A stretch of DNA of 64,000 nucleotides from Thermocrinis ruber (lineage in GTDB: Bacteria > Aquificota > Aquificia > Aquificales > Aquificaceae): assembly GCF_000512735.1 (NCBI RefSeq), contig NZ_CP007028.1, positions 620,001-684,000 of the forward strand. Reading direction: 5' to 3'. The translations under genes and the position numbers were made by a program. Below are positions 1 through 8,368 of this stretch, one piece after another (within the stretch, counting starts at the first letter, position 1; every line of letters starts with the position of its first letter). The notes under the pieces are model-generated. The model had not been told where the DNA came from. It made no database searches and saw only the letters and a program-made list of their open reading frames with translations.

Positions 1-758
1 GTTTCCACATAGGCAAGGGACACATCAAGGGCTACCACTATGTCCATGTTCTGAGGACCAGCGGAGACAAGTATAGCCTTCCCCTCTGGCACTATGGGGG
101 AGGTGTGAACTTCGCTGACTATTTTCTTTATCTGCTCTATCTCAAGGAGCCCTGTGTTGTGATAGACGCGGTTTAGCTTGAAGTAATCCTTTGGGTTCAA
201 AAGAAGATGGTATGGACCAAAAAATCCGCTTTCACTGAGCTTTGCCACACCCAAAGAAACATCATTAAAGGCATTTCCCATCACATCCCAATCGCTCATT
301 GAGATGCTTTGCCTTCCCTCCGCCGTCAAGAGCCCTTCTATGCCTAGCTTTTTGTTGCCGTGTATTATAAGGGTGTCTTCTGCCACTGCGGTGGCAAAGG
401 CTGCGGCGGACGCGGTGGATGTATCTATGGGCAAGCTAAACTGCCTGCTGTATTCAAGGTCCCTCCAGCTTATGGAAAAAGGTTTGTAGATGGTAGGAAG
501 AACTATGTGTATTCTTTTACCTACCCTAACTGGCTCGCAGGTTTGGGCTTCCTCTCCGGGTCTTACCTCACAGCTACCGGGCTCCACACCAAGAAACACA
601 TCGTAGGATATAACCTGATGCCCTGCACCTATTGGACCAACTACAGGCATAAACCTTCTGCAAACTAATGTATTTTTTGCTACCCTTATAACCGCCTCCT
701 CTAAGGCGGACCACTCTTCCTGCGTAAGGGGTGATTGATCTCTACCCAGAAAGTCCAT
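1..758 (-). CDS. Encapsulin nanocompartment shell protein (5' part; 3' end beyond window)
   Basis: An open frame of 252 codons runs from an ATG at 758 to the window edge, so the last part is missing. The N-terminus (MDFLGRDQSPLTQEEWSALE) closely resembles the start of family 1 encapsulins of the linocin/HK97-like type. Further matches are a central KLGIEGLL segment and a GPYHLLLNPKDYF motif near residue 180, equivalent to GPYTLVIN in the Thermotoga shell protein. These proteins self-assemble into protein cages that enclose a cargo enzyme, often a ferritin-like protein or peroxidase. A strong AGGAGGTG site precedes the ATG. The gene overlaps the tsaE stop by 17 nt. No cargo gene lies upstream, so a cargo, if linked, would be past the left edge. 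The family call is firm; the cargo is unknown. Confidence 0.9.
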   Translation of the reverse strand, partial: MDFLGRDQSPLTQEEWSALEEAVIRVAKNTLVCRRFMPVVGPIGAGHQVISYDVFLGVEPGSCEVRPGEEAQTCEPVRVGKRIHIVLPTIYKPFSISWRDLEYSRQFSLPIDTSTASAAAFATAVAEDTLIIHGNKKLGIEGLLTAEGRQSISMSDWDVMGNAFNDVSLGVAKLSESGFFGPYHLLLNPKDYFKLNRVYHNTGLLEIEQIKKIVSEVHTSPIVPEGKAILVSAGPQNMDIVVALDVSLAYVE

Positions 759-1161
759 AGCGCACCTCCTTTTTGTTAAATTTTAACACTACCCTTCTTC
801 CATCTCCTTCAAACAGAAACTCAATAATACAATCGCAAAGCTCTAGGTTCCTTGCCCACTCCACCACCACTATACCTTCTCCCACAAACTGCTCCACGTC
901 AAAGTCCTCCACCCTGTACAGGTCTATGTGTATTAACCTTCCCCTTTGGGTGGGATACTCATTGACGATTGTAAAGGTGGGACTTCTAACCTGATAGCCC
1001 TCCCTTATTCCTAAACCCTCTGCCAAACCTTTTACGAAAGTGGTTTTGCCCGACCCCAGGTCTCCAAGTAGGCATATTACTTCATCCCCCTTTAGCCTTT
1101 TGGCAAACTCTTTTCCAAAGTTTATAGTCTCTTGTTCGTCCTTCAAAAAGATCTCATCCAT
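742..1161 (-). CDS. tsaE: tRNA threonylcarbamoyladenosine biosynthesis ATPase TsaE
   Basis: A 139-residue protein of normal TsaE length. It has a P-loop GDLGSGKTT near residues 33-41, the family motif SPTFTIVNEY, and a VVEWA strand near the C-terminus. TsaE is the ATPase that drives the TsaB-TsaD complex in making t6A37 on ANN-decoding tRNAs in the cytoplasm. The ATG at 1161 overlaps the end of the upstream CDF gene by 8 nt. Its 3' end overlaps the encapsulin start by 17 nt, so the genes are probably co-transcribed. The partners tsaB and tsaD are not in this window. Confidence 0.93.
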   Translation of the reverse strand: MDEIFLKDEQETINFGKEFAKRLKGDEVICLLGDLGSGKTTFVKGLAEGLGIREGYQVRSPTFTIVNEYPTQRGRLIHIDLYRVEDFDVEQFVGEGIVVVEWARNLELCDCIIEFLFEGDGRRVVLKFNKKEVRYGLSG

Positions 1162-2311
1162 CCTTACACTCCTTTATGCATTTGGCTATTTGAGAGAGGG
1201 CTATGTATGGGTTTTTTTCCTCTGTTTCCCACACAAATATACCCGCCCTGCTCAGGTTAAGCCTGGCGGTTTGATCTTCGGGATGCCACCCGCACACTAC
1301 AATGTTCACTCCACTTTCTGCCAATATTTGAGATATCTCCCTTTCATCGCCGGAGATCTCCTTTAAAAGCTCCCTCTTTCCGTCGGAGAATATGGCCAAG
1401 TATTTGGTATTTTCAAAGTGGGAAGAAACCTTTTGCTCCTCGTCCAAAAGCACACCCACCCTTGGCTTCATTCCTCCCACCGGCTCGTAATGGATAAAGA
1501 CCATCTCCAACTCAGGGATCTCCCTCTTTAGCCTTTCTTCCAAAGCATCCACCGTTTGATGGATGTGATGGAAGTTCCAACCCTCTACCGCTACTGTAAT
1601 ATCCGCAAAGAGCCTTCCGCCAGAGGACCTAACATAAAGATGTTTTATTTCCTTTATGTTTTCAAAATCCAGTATGATCTGCCTTATTCTCTCTAAGGTC
1701 TTTTCATCGGCAGAAACATCCAAAAGCACCGCAAACTCCCTTTTGAGTATGCTTATGGCAGTCCAAAGGATCAAAAGGCTCACAGCCATCGCAAAGTATC
1801 TGTCCAACTGGTACCCAAGCTTAGCACTTACAAAGCTCAAAAGCACCAAAGAGGAGCCAAAGGCATCCGTTAGGGTGTGATAGGAGTCCGCTATGAGGGC
1901 TGGAGAGTTGTACCTTTTGCCCGCCCACCTTTCCAGCATAGAAAGGCTAAGGGAGCCAAGGAGAGAAAAGACCACAACCCCCGCACCAATGCCCCAAAAC
2001 TCCTCCTTTATCTCCACCCTTTGGGAAAAAGCCCTTTTTATTATCTCGTAGCTTGCCAAAAATAAAAAGAAGGAGATCACCACAGAGGCTAAGTTTTCCA
2101 GCTTGTAAAGCCCGTAGGGAAATCTCTCGTTCTTTTTGTTAGAGAACTTTATGGAGATGTATGTGATCACGGAGGCAAAGGAGTCCGAGAGGGAATGAAC
2201 CGCTTCTCCGATCAGAGACAAACTACCGGATAAAACACCACCTACAAACTTGGCAAGAGACTGCAGTAGATTAACCAAAAGTGCGATTAAAGCCCAGTGT
2301 TCCTTGCTCAT
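1154..2311 (-). CDS. Cation diffusion facilitator family metal exporter with C-terminal NifX-like domain
   Basis: A 385-residue CDF transporter. The N-terminal 200 residues hold about six membrane segments with two HxxxD metal sites (HSLSD in helix 2, HTLTD in helix 5), the pattern typical of zinc-type CDF proteins. A cytoplasmic dimerisation domain follows to about residue 285. The last ~100 residues (from about VGVLLDEEQKVSSHFENTK) resemble the dinitrogenase iron-molybdenum cofactor (NifX/NafY) fold. The role inferred is export of Zn2+, Fe2+ or a similar ion, with the extra domain perhaps sensing or binding metal. The start overlaps the radical SAM stop as ATGA. Confidence 0.88.
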   Translation of the reverse strand: MSKEHWALIALLVNLLQSLAKFVGGVLSGSLSLIGEAVHSLSDSFASVITYISIKFSNKKNERFPYGLYKLENLASVVISFFLFLASYEIIKRAFSQRVEIKEEFWGIGAGVVVFSLLGSLSLSMLERWAGKRYNSPALIADSYHTLTDAFGSSLVLLSFVSAKLGYQLDRYFAMAVSLLILWTAISILKREFAVLLDVSADEKTLERIRQIILDFENIKEIKHLYVRSSGGRLFADITVAVEGWNFHHIHQTVDALEERLKREIPELEMVFIHYEPVGGMKPRVGVLLDEEQKVSSHFENTKYLAIFSDGKRELLKEISGDEREISQILAESGVNIVVCGWHPEDQTARLNLSRAGIFVWETEEKNPYIALSQIAKCIKECKDG

Positions 2312-3246
2312 CGGTTGAAAGGAGACTTACAGCCCTGATAACTACCTCTACTTTCCATTTCCCTTTGGATAGCCTGAAGGACCTCCGATTTTTTCCTGTA
2401 GGTGCAATAATCTGGAGCGATGAGCCTGTCCTCCTCCACCTCTCCCGTTAGCCTGTGGATCACCACGTTGGGAGGCAGGATCTCTATTAGGTCCACCGCC
2501 CTTTTTGCATACTCCTGAAGGCTCAAAACCTCAAACTCTCCGTTCAGATACTGCTGTGCCATCTTGGTTCCTTTTATAACATGGAGCGGGTGTATTTTAA
2601 CGCCGTCTATGGGTAGGGCGCACAGGAGCTTTCCAGTTTCTAACATATCCTCCTCATCCTCTCCGGGAAGTCCCAGTATCACGTGGGCACAGACCTTTAG
2701 GTTTCTCCTTTTGGTCCTCAGGACCGCATCCACAAAGTCCGAAACTCCGTGCGCCCTGTTGATCCTTCTGAGGGTAGTAAAGTTGGCAGACTGAAGCCCA
2801 TACTCTACCCACACCTCTAAACCTTTTTGGGTGTAGCTTTCCAAAAGGTCCAACACCCACTCGGGGGCACAATCGGGTCTTGTTCCCACGTCAATCCCTA
2901 CCACCTCGTCAAACTCTAAGGCGGTGTCGTAAATGCTCTTTAGGTAATCCCTCTCTCCGTAGGTGTTAGAGTAGGACTGATAATAAACAAAAAAGAGTAT
3001 GTTTTTGCCGTACCTTTCCTTTGCCCGGAGGATACCCTCCTCTATCTGTTTTTTCAGTGGTACGCTGGGGCTGAGGTGGGCGGGTCTTGTGCCAGAAAAA
3101 CAGTAGGTGCAACCTCCCACTGCCTTCGTGCCGTCTATGTTAGGACAAGTGAAGGGTAAGGCTACGGTGATCTTCTGAACCCTTTTGCCGTACTTTTCCT
3201 TTAAATAGTCCTTTAAGGAGTAGTAAGTGCTCTTTTCCTTGAGCAT
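2308..3246 (-). CDS. Radical SAM protein, YhcC/TIGR01212 family
   Basis: A 312-residue radical SAM protein close to Elp3 in sequence. The cluster-binding cysteines lie in TCPNIDGTKAVGGCTYC (residues about 32-48), the spacing typical of the YhcC/TIGR01212 group. The motifs GLPGEDEEDM and VKIHPLHVIKGT are also characteristic. Members probably bind a 4Fe-4S cluster and SAM; the substrate is not settled. It is the first of a run of four overlapping minus-strand genes ending with encapsulin. The ATG at 3246 is the only sensible start. Confidence 0.87.
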   Translation of the reverse strand: MLKEKSTYYSLKDYLKEKYGKRVQKITVALPFTCPNIDGTKAVGGCTYCFSGTRPAHLSPSVPLKKQIEEGILRAKERYGKNILFFVYYQSYSNTYGERDYLKSIYDTALEFDEVVGIDVGTRPDCAPEWVLDLLESYTQKGLEVWVEYGLQSANFTTLRRINRAHGVSDFVDAVLRTKRRNLKVCAHVILGLPGEDEEDMLETGKLLCALPIDGVKIHPLHVIKGTKMAQQYLNGEFEVLSLQEYAKRAVDLIEILPPNVVIHRLTGEVEEDRLIAPDYCTYRKKSEVLQAIQREMESRGSYQGCKSPFNR

Positions 3247-3257
3247 AAAGTATAAAT

Positions 3258-3611
3258 TTATGCCTTTGAGTTAAGCAAGCTCCATATAAGGAAGGCTACG
3301 GGTTCGGGAACTATTATGGTTTTTTTGTTGGCGGTTTGACTTAAGATCTCGTATAGCTCCGTCTTAACTATTGCATCCCCTGTCAAGTCAAAAAGGACAT
3401 CTATGGCATCCTCAAGGGACCTCAGCATATCTCTGGCATCCCTGTAGTAGGCTATTCCCCTCTCCTTTGCTTTTTTAACACTTTCTAGCTCTTCCCTTGG
3501 CTCCGCTACCGCTATAACCTTTACCGCGTCCGTGCTAACGCTGAGGAGGGCATCAAGAAATTGACTTCCCACCCTACCTAAGCCTGCAATGGCTACGTTT
3601 ATACGGCGCAT
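3258..3611 (-). CDS. Small Rossmann-fold NAD(P)-binding protein, function unknown
   Basis: A 117-residue protein with an N-terminal dinucleotide-binding motif GLGRVGSQF at residues about 10-18, resembling the N-terminal domain of homoserine dehydrogenase-like or Gfo/Idh oxidoreductases. There is no catalytic domain after the Rossmann part, so it may be a sensor, a partner subunit or a reduced enzyme. The frame is open upstream into tRNA-Phe, but the ATG at 3611 has a GGGAGG site 5 nt before it and is chosen. It lies 20 nt after tRNA-Phe on the same strand and may be processed from a common transcript. Confidence 0.7.
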   Translation of the reverse strand: MRRINVAIAGLGRVGSQFLDALLSVSTDAVKVIAVAEPREELESVKKAKERGIAYYRDARDMLRSLEDAIDVLFDLTGDAIVKTELYEILSQTANKKTIIVPEPVAFLIWSLLNSKA

Positions 3612-3631
3612 GAAAACCTCCCTTTGTAAAA

Positions 3632-3704
3632 TGGCCCAGGGCGGACTCGAACCGCCGACACCCCGGTTTTCAGCCGGGTGCTCTACCAACTGAGCTACCG
3701 GGCC
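3632..3704 (-). tRNA. tRNA-Phe (GAA)
   Basis: A complete cloverleaf reads on the minus strand. The acceptor stem GGCCCGG pairs with CTGGGCC with one G-U. The D arm is GCTCAGTTGGTAGAGC, the anticodon stem CCCGG/CCGGG encloses loop CTGAAAA (anticodon GAA), and the T arm contains GGTTCGAGTCC. The discriminator is A and no CCA is encoded, so it relies on CCA addition. Confidence 0.96.
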
Positions 3705-3728
3705 TCTTTGGTATTAAAATTATACCAC

Positions 3729-4283
3729 ATGATAAGAATTGAAACGCCTTTAACAGATGAAACCGTAGAACGCCTAAGGGCGGGGGACAGGGTACTCATA
3801 AGCGGTGTTATATACACTGCCCGGGATGCGGCACACAAGAGAATGGTAGAAGCACTGCAGAGGGGAGAGCCACCACCCTTTGACCTAAAGGGACAGATCA
3901 TATACTATGTGGGACCTACTCCACCAAAGCCCGGACAGGTAATAGGCTCTGCTGGACCCACCACCGCCATAAGGATGGACAAGTACGTGGAACCTCTTCT
4001 AAAACTGGGTCTAAAGGGCATGATAGGTAAAGGTTATAGAAGTCCTCAGGTGAAGGAGCTTTTGGTTAAATATAAGGCGGTTTATTTTGCGGCGGTGGGC
4101 GGAGTGGCAGTCCTTTTGGCAAAGGCAATAAAATCCTCCGAGGTAATAGCCTATGAGGACCTTGGCACGGAAGCCATAAGAAGGCTTATTGTGGAAGATT
4201 TCCCTGTAATAGTTGCCAACGACATCTACGGCGGGGATATCTTTGAAGAGGGCAGAAGGAGGTTCGCAAGGATAGACCTATGA
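3729..4283 (+). CDS. Fumarate hydratase class I, beta subunit
   Basis: A 184-residue protein matching the beta (C-terminal) domain of iron-sulfur class I fumarases/tartrate dehydratases. The motifs are TARDAAHKRM near residue 35, IYYVGPTP, GSAGPTTAIRMD, and GMIGKGYRS followed by AVGGVAVLLAK. With the 4Fe-4S alpha subunit it interconverts fumarate and malate, here probably in the reductive TCA cycle (inference from the lineage). The alpha gene is not in this window. The frame extends back into tRNA-Phe; the ATG at 3729 is chosen because it lies 8 nt after a TAAAAT box (3715-3720) and gives the normal N-terminus. Confidence 0.88.
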   Translation: MIRIETPLTDETVERLRAGDRVLISGVIYTARDAAHKRMVEALQRGEPPPFDLKGQIIYYVGPTPPKPGQVIGSAGPTTAIRMDKYVEPLLKLGLKGMIGKGYRSPQVKELLVKYKAVYFAAVGGVAVLLAKAIKSSEVIAYEDLGTEAIRRLIVEDFPVIVANDIYGGDIFEEGRRRFARIDL

Positions 4284-5209
4284 AGCAACTGGCCATAATA
4301 GGCGGAGGTCCTGCGGGCATTTCTGCTTCAATATACGCAGCACGGAAGAAGATGGACTTCGTACTGATCACCAAAGAGGTGGGAGGGCAGGTGATAAAGG
4401 CGGGCAACATTGAAAACTACTTGGGCTACGCTATGGTAGATGGCATCATCCTTGTGGAAAAGATGATGGAGCACATGAGAAAGTTGGAAGTGGAACCCAT
4501 ATTGGACGAGGTGGTGGATGTGGAAAGGCTATCCGAGGGCTTTGAAGTGAGAACTGCGTCTGGACAATCTTTCAAGACAAAAACCGTACTCTTTTGCACG
4601 GGTTCAGAGCACAGAAGGCTAAACGTGCCCGGAGAGAAGGAATACACCGGTAGGGGTATATCCTACTGCTACACCTGTGATGCGCCCTTCTTCAAGAACA
4701 AAAAGGTGGCTGTGGTAGGTGGAGGGAACTCGGGCTTTGAGGCGGCAGAGCAGTTGTTAAATTATGCAAGTACCATCTACCTTTTGGAGATCTCCGACCA
4801 ATTCAGGGCAGATGAGGTGCTGAGGGAAAAGGTGTTAGGGAACGAGAAGGTCATTCCTCTCCTCAGGCACAGGGTTGTGTCTGCGGAAGGGGATGGTATG
4901 TTTCTCAAGGCTATTGTGGTGGAAGACTTGGAAAAGGGCAAAACTTACCGGTTGGATGTGGAAGGGCTCTTTGTGGAAATAGGGCTGGAGCCTAACACCA
5001 AGCTGGCTCAAAAGCTGGGAGTATTACTTAACAGTAGGGGCGAGATCATAATAGACTGCAACAACAGAACCTCCGAGAGGGGTGTCTATGCGGCGGGAGA
5101 TTGCACAAACATATTTGCGAAACAGATCATTACCGCCGCAGGGGATGGGGCAAAGGCTCTACTTTCTATATACCACGACCTTACCTACGGCGTGAGCTCA
5201 TGGATATAG
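4280..5209 (+). CDS. trxB: Thioredoxin reductase (NADPH), flavoprotein
   Basis: A 309-residue protein of normal TrxB length. The FAD-binding GGGPAGISA lies at residues about 7-15, the redox pair is in SYCYTCDAP near residue 133, the NADPH-binding GGGNSGFEAA follows, and the C-terminal GVYAAGDCTN closes the second FAD site. The active-site CYTC differs from the common CATC but keeps both cysteines. It would reduce thioredoxin in the cytoplasm. The start overlaps the fumarase beta stop as ATGA. Confidence 0.9.
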   Translation: MKQLAIIGGGPAGISASIYAARKKMDFVLITKEVGGQVIKAGNIENYLGYAMVDGIILVEKMMEHMRKLEVEPILDEVVDVERLSEGFEVRTASGQSFKTKTVLFCTGSEHRRLNVPGEKEYTGRGISYCYTCDAPFFKNKKVAVVGGGNSGFEAAEQLLNYASTIYLLEISDQFRADEVLREKVLGNEKVIPLLRHRVVSAEGDGMFLKAIVVEDLEKGKTYRLDVEGLFVEIGLEPNTKLAQKLGVLLNSRGEIIIDCNNRTSERGVYAAGDCTNIFAKQIITAAGDGAKALLSIYHDLTYGVSSWI

Positions 5210-5835
5210 CCAGGTTCATAGACCACTCCATACTCAAACCTCAAACCACCGAAAAGGATTTAGAAGAACAAATCAAAAGATGCATAGAGCTAAAGGTCTA
5301 TGCGGTCTGCGTCCATCCTTACTGGGTAAAAAGGGCGGTAGAACTGGCGGGAGGGAAGTTGGTGGTGTGTGCGGTGGTTAGCTTTCCTTTTGGAATGGAT
5401 ACCAAAGAGCAAAAGCTGTTCCAGTGTTTGGAAAGCTTGGAAAGGGGTGCAAAGGAGCTGGACATTGTTATGAACTTCTCCGCCCTAAAAAGCGGTCATC
5501 TTCCCTATGTTAGGGAAGAGCTCCTTGCCATCGGCAGAAACACGGAGGGTTTTGTAAGGAAGGTAATAATTGAGGCGGGCTACCTTAACGAAGAGGAAAA
5601 GAAGCTTGCGGTGGAGCTTATAGCAGAAAGTGGCATGGAATTTGTAAAGACTTCCACAGGATTTTCTTTCTCCGGTGCCACAGAGGAGGATGTTAAACTG
5701 CTTTATTCTGCCTCAAAGGGTAGGCTAAAGATCAAGGCGTCCGGTGGTATAAGAACCAAGGAACAGGCGCTTAGGTTCCTGTCCCTTGGTGCGGAACGCA
5801 TAGGCACCAGCGCTACTTTTGATATTCTCAGTTAA
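5200..5835 (+). CDS. deoC: Deoxyribose-phosphate aldolase
   Basis: A 211-residue DeoC. The N-terminal DHSILKP motif, the conserved VCVHP strand near residue 37, and the Schiff-base lysine in FVKTSTGFS near residue 150 are all present, and KASGGIRT forms the phosphate site. It cleaves 2-deoxyribose-5-phosphate to glyceraldehyde-3-phosphate and acetaldehyde. The open frame continues upstream inside trxB; the ATG at 5200 gives the family N-terminus and overlaps trxB by 10 nt. The TAA ends 4 nt into the convergent 3' end of the next gene. Confidence 0.93.
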   Translation: MDIARFIDHSILKPQTTEKDLEEQIKRCIELKVYAVCVHPYWVKRAVELAGGKLVVCAVVSFPFGMDTKEQKLFQCLESLERGAKELDIVMNFSALKSGHLPYVREELLAIGRNTEGFVRKVIIEAGYLNEEEKKLAVELIAESGMEFVKTSTGFSFSGATEEDVKLLYSASKGRLKIKASGGIRTKEQALRFLSLGAERIGTSATFDILS

Positions 5836-6317
5836 GGGCACTTGCTGGCGTCGTAAGAAGGTTTGCCCAAGGCGGTCAGAAAGGCTTCAAAGGGTCCCAT
5901 GTTCTTCATGGCAACACCCTTGGGACCTTCAAACTTGAGCCTTCCGAGCATCATTGCCTTCATGGGTCCATATGCTCCCTTCCCCATCTCTTCCCATCTT
6001 TTGGTTTCTGCATACATCAAAAAGTCATCTTTGCCTCTCTTATCCTTCGCCGGTCCTCCGTAAACGCATACAGCCTTGTTCCCTTCGTTTCTTATGGTAA
6101 GTTGGATCTGCTTATCGGGCGAACAGTCTTCCCTATACAGGAATATCTTTCTCTCCGGCACCGCCATCCAGCTTTCGCTCTTCCCAAGTTCCTCCATTAG
6201 CCTTGGCGTCTTGTTCCAAACCTCGCACAGTTCCTTTGCATACTCGGGACCCATAAAAACATTGGCGGACAGGGCACTACCAACTAAGACTAAAGAAAGA
6301 AGAATTGTCTTTTTCAT
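5832..6317 (-). CDS. Secreted SCP-2 sterol-carrier-like domain protein, hypothetical
   Basis: A 161-residue protein with a clear signal peptide (MKKTILLSLVLVGSALSA). The C-terminal half, from about FLMYAETKRWEEMGKG through GRLKFEGP, resembles the SCP-2-like lipid-binding fold. Four cysteines remain in the mature part, which could form disulfides. A periplasmic lipid- or small-ligand-binding role is an inference. The ATG at 6317 is chosen over one 27 nt upstream because a GGGAGGTG site lies just before it. It is convergent with deoC. Confidence 0.6.
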   Translation of the reverse strand: MKKTILLSLVLVGSALSANVFMGPEYAKELCEVWNKTPRLMEELGKSESWMAVPERKIFLYREDCSPDKQIQLTIRNEGNKAVCVYGGPAKDKRGKDDFLMYAETKRWEEMGKGAYGPMKAMMLGRLKFEGPKGVAMKNMGPFEAFLTALGKPSYDASKCP

Positions 6318-6427
6318 CTTTTCACCTCCCAAAGTTTTTTTCAATAGAAAGATAACGCAAACCCAAAGGAAAGGACTTAAAAACTTTTTATATGCCTATA
6401 AAGCATGCAAATATTCGCATTTCCTAA

Positions 6428-7570
6428 ATGGTAGTTTATGGATTATATTTATTCCTTATGCTACTGGTTGAGTCCAAAGAAAAGCTAAAAGAGCTAAGGG
6501 AGAGGTTTGAGGATGTCAAGCTTAGCCTGGATCCTTCCGCCCTTGAAAGGGAACTGGAGGAGATAGATAAAAAAATGGCAGAAAGCGACTTTTGGAGTGA
6601 TGGAGAAAAAGCAAAGAGCTTAACCCAAAGGAGAAAAGTGCTTGAGGAAAACATAAAGGCTATAAAAAGCGTGGAGAGGTCCCTACGGGATGTGGAGGAG
6701 CTCTTGGAGATCACCTCAGAAGAGGACCTTGAGAGCCTTCAGATGATAGAAGAGGAGCTAAAAACCGCAGAGAAGCTAATAGAAGAGCTTGAGATAAAAG
6801 TCTTTCTCTCCGGTGAGATGGACCAAAAGAACGCCTATCTTACCGTCCAAGCTGGAGCTGGAGGGACAGAGGCTTGCGACTGGGCGGAAATGCTCTTTAG
6901 GATGTATAGAAGATGGGCTGAAAAGAAGGGTTACGAGGTGGAGATGATAGACTATCAGCCCGACGATGTGGCGGGTATAAAGAGCGCCACCATGCTAATA
7001 AAGGGACCTTACGCTTATGGTTATCTGAAGGGTGAAAGCGGTGTGCACAGGCTTGTTAGAATATCTCCCTTTGATGCCAACGCAAGGCGTCATACATCCT
7101 TTGCATCGGTTTCTGTGATGCCTCAGATAGATGAGACGATAAAAATAGAGATCAGGGAAGAGGACCTTGAGATGGAGACTTTCCGTGCCAGCGGTGCGGG
7201 TGGGCAGTATGTGAATAAAACGGACACAGCAGTTAGAATAAGACACAAACCCACGGGCATTGTGGTTACATGTCAGCAGGAAAGGTCCCAATACCAAAAC
7301 AGGATGAAGGCTTTGGAGCTGTTAAAAGCCAAGCTCTACCAGTTGGAGCTTCAGAAGTTGGAGGAGAAGAAGAAGGCTTTGGAAGGAGAAAAGACGGAAA
7401 TAGGATGGGGACACCAGATAAGGTCTTATGTGTTCCAACCCTACCAGATGGTCAAGGACCTTCGCACAGGCTTAGAGGTAGGTGATGTGGAAAGGGTCAT
7501 GGACGGAGACATAGACCCCTTCATAGAGGAATACCTCAAGTGGAAAGCAAAGCAATCCTTAAAGGCTTAA
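6428..7570 (+). CDS. prfB: Peptide chain release factor 2
   Basis: A class I release factor of up to 380 residues. The tripeptide SPF in VRISPFDAN marks it as RF2, recognising UGA and UAA, and [16 protein letters not shown] holds the GGQ catalytic loop. An N-terminal helical domain with many E/K residues precedes these. The usual programmed +1 frameshift of prfB is not seen; the frame is continuous. The start is uncertain: ATG at 6428 or in-frame ATG at 6458, neither with a Shine-Dalgarno site. The 3' end overlaps the next gene by 31 nt. Confidence 0.93.
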   Translation: MVVYGLYLFLMLLVESKEKLKELRERFEDVKLSLDPSALERELEEIDKKMAESDFWSDGEKAKSLTQRRKVLEENIKAIKSVERSLRDVEELLEITSEEDLESLQMIEEELKTAEKLIEELEIKVFLSGEMDQKNAYLTVQAGAGGTEACDWAEMLFRMYRRWAEKKGYEVEMIDYQPDDVAGIKSATMLIKGPYAYGYLKGESGVHRLVRISPFDANARRHTSFASVSVMPQIDETIKIEIREEDLEMETFRASGAGGQYVNKTDTAVRIRHKPTGIVVTCQQERSQYQNRMKALELLKAKLYQLELQKLEEKKKALEGEKTEIGWGHQIRSYVFQPYQMVKDLRTGLEVGDVERVMDGDIDPFIEEYLKWKAKQSLKA

Positions 7571-7983
7571 TCCTCGGGCTGGTTCTTTTCCAAACCGCCA
7601 TTGGTGGAGAGGTATGCCTCAGTGAATTGAAAAATCCCTACCCTGACGACTATTTGGACTATGCCTTGAGAAGGACTGTGGAAAGGGCTTTCCTTCAGGC
7701 GGGAGAAAGGCTAAGGTGTGGAGAGGGTTCAGAAAAAGTAACCGTGGAGGTTCTTGAGTATAAAGACATTCCCACGGGGCTTTCGCCCTTTCAGAGGGTA
7801 AACAGTTACAATCTGTTTTTAAGCTTTGAGCTAAAAACACAAAGTAAAAGTTATAAATACAGTGTAGCGGTTCCCTACTTTTTGCCCTCCTGGGGGCAGG
7901 GAGATTTGCCAAAGCGCTCTGCCTTGGAGGATGCCCTTGGTATAATATATCCAAGGCTAATAGAAGACTTAATCAGGAGGTGA
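7540..7983 (+). CDS. LptE-like periplasmic protein (putative LPS-assembly component)
   Basis: A 147-residue protein starting at GTG 7540, inside the end of prfB, with AGAGGA about 9 nt upstream. A hydrophobic signal segment (residues about 7-20) is followed by a cysteine near residue 26, but the sequence GGEVC is not a good lipobox. The rest ([14 protein letters not shown], then beta-rich [10 protein letters not shown]) resembles LptE, the plug of the LptD LPS transporter. The assignment rests on overall pattern and is tentative. Confidence 0.5.
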   Translation: MESKAILKGLILGLVLFQTAIGGEVCLSELKNPYPDDYLDYALRRTVERAFLQAGERLRCGEGSEKVTVEVLEYKDIPTGLSPFQRVNSYNLFLSFELKTQSKSYKYSVAVPYFLPSWGQGDLPKRSALEDALGIIYPRLIEDLIRR

Positions 7984-7987
7984 AACC

Positions 7988-8368
7988 ATGCTTATAAACT
8001 TTGAAACCCAAAAGAGTGTTCAAGAGGTAAGGACTGCTTTGGAAGAAAAAGCAAAGGCTAAGGGCTTTGGTGTAATGGCTGTGCATGAGGTCTCTAACAT
8101 TCTCAAAAACAAAGGGGTGCCTATAGATTACGAATGCGTCATATTGGAGGTTTGTTCTCCAAGGCACGCCAGTCAAGTGCTTTCCAAAAATGCCTTCATA
8201 TCCACCGCCATGCCATGCAGAATAGCTATATTCCAAAAGGATGGCAAGACGGTTGTTAGCACCATGGCACCCACCGCTATGCTTGAAATGTTTCAAGAGC
8301 CTCAGCTCAAGGATGTGGCGGAGGAAGTGGAAAAGTTGATGAAGGAGATCATCCAAGAGTCTATTTGA
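7988..8368 (+). CDS. DUF302 domain protein
   Basis: A 126-residue protein of the DUF302 family. Features are the N-terminal EVRTALEEKAKAKGFGV, the central YECVILEVCSPRHAS with a conserved cysteine, and ISTAMPCRIAIF. Members are small single-domain proteins of unknown biochemical role, often linked with sulfur or redox genes. An AGGAGG site precedes the ATG at 7988. The stop TGA overlaps the ribD start as TGATG. Confidence 0.8.
   Translation: MLINFETQKSVQEVRTALEEKAKAKGFGVMAVHEVSNILKNKGVPIDYECVILEVCSPRHASQVLSKNAFISTAMPCRIAIFQKDGKTVVSTMAPTAMLEMFQEPQLKDVAEEVEKLMKEIIQESI

Noticed and set aside
3612-3728. N-terminal extensions of the genes on both sides of tRNA-Phe
   Set aside because: Both extensions would translate parts of the tRNA gene; good internal starts exist at 3611 (minus) and 3729 (plus).
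6428-6475. Programmed +1 frameshift in prfB
   Set aside because: The RF2 frame is continuous from the first ATG and no CTTTGA-type slip site is present.
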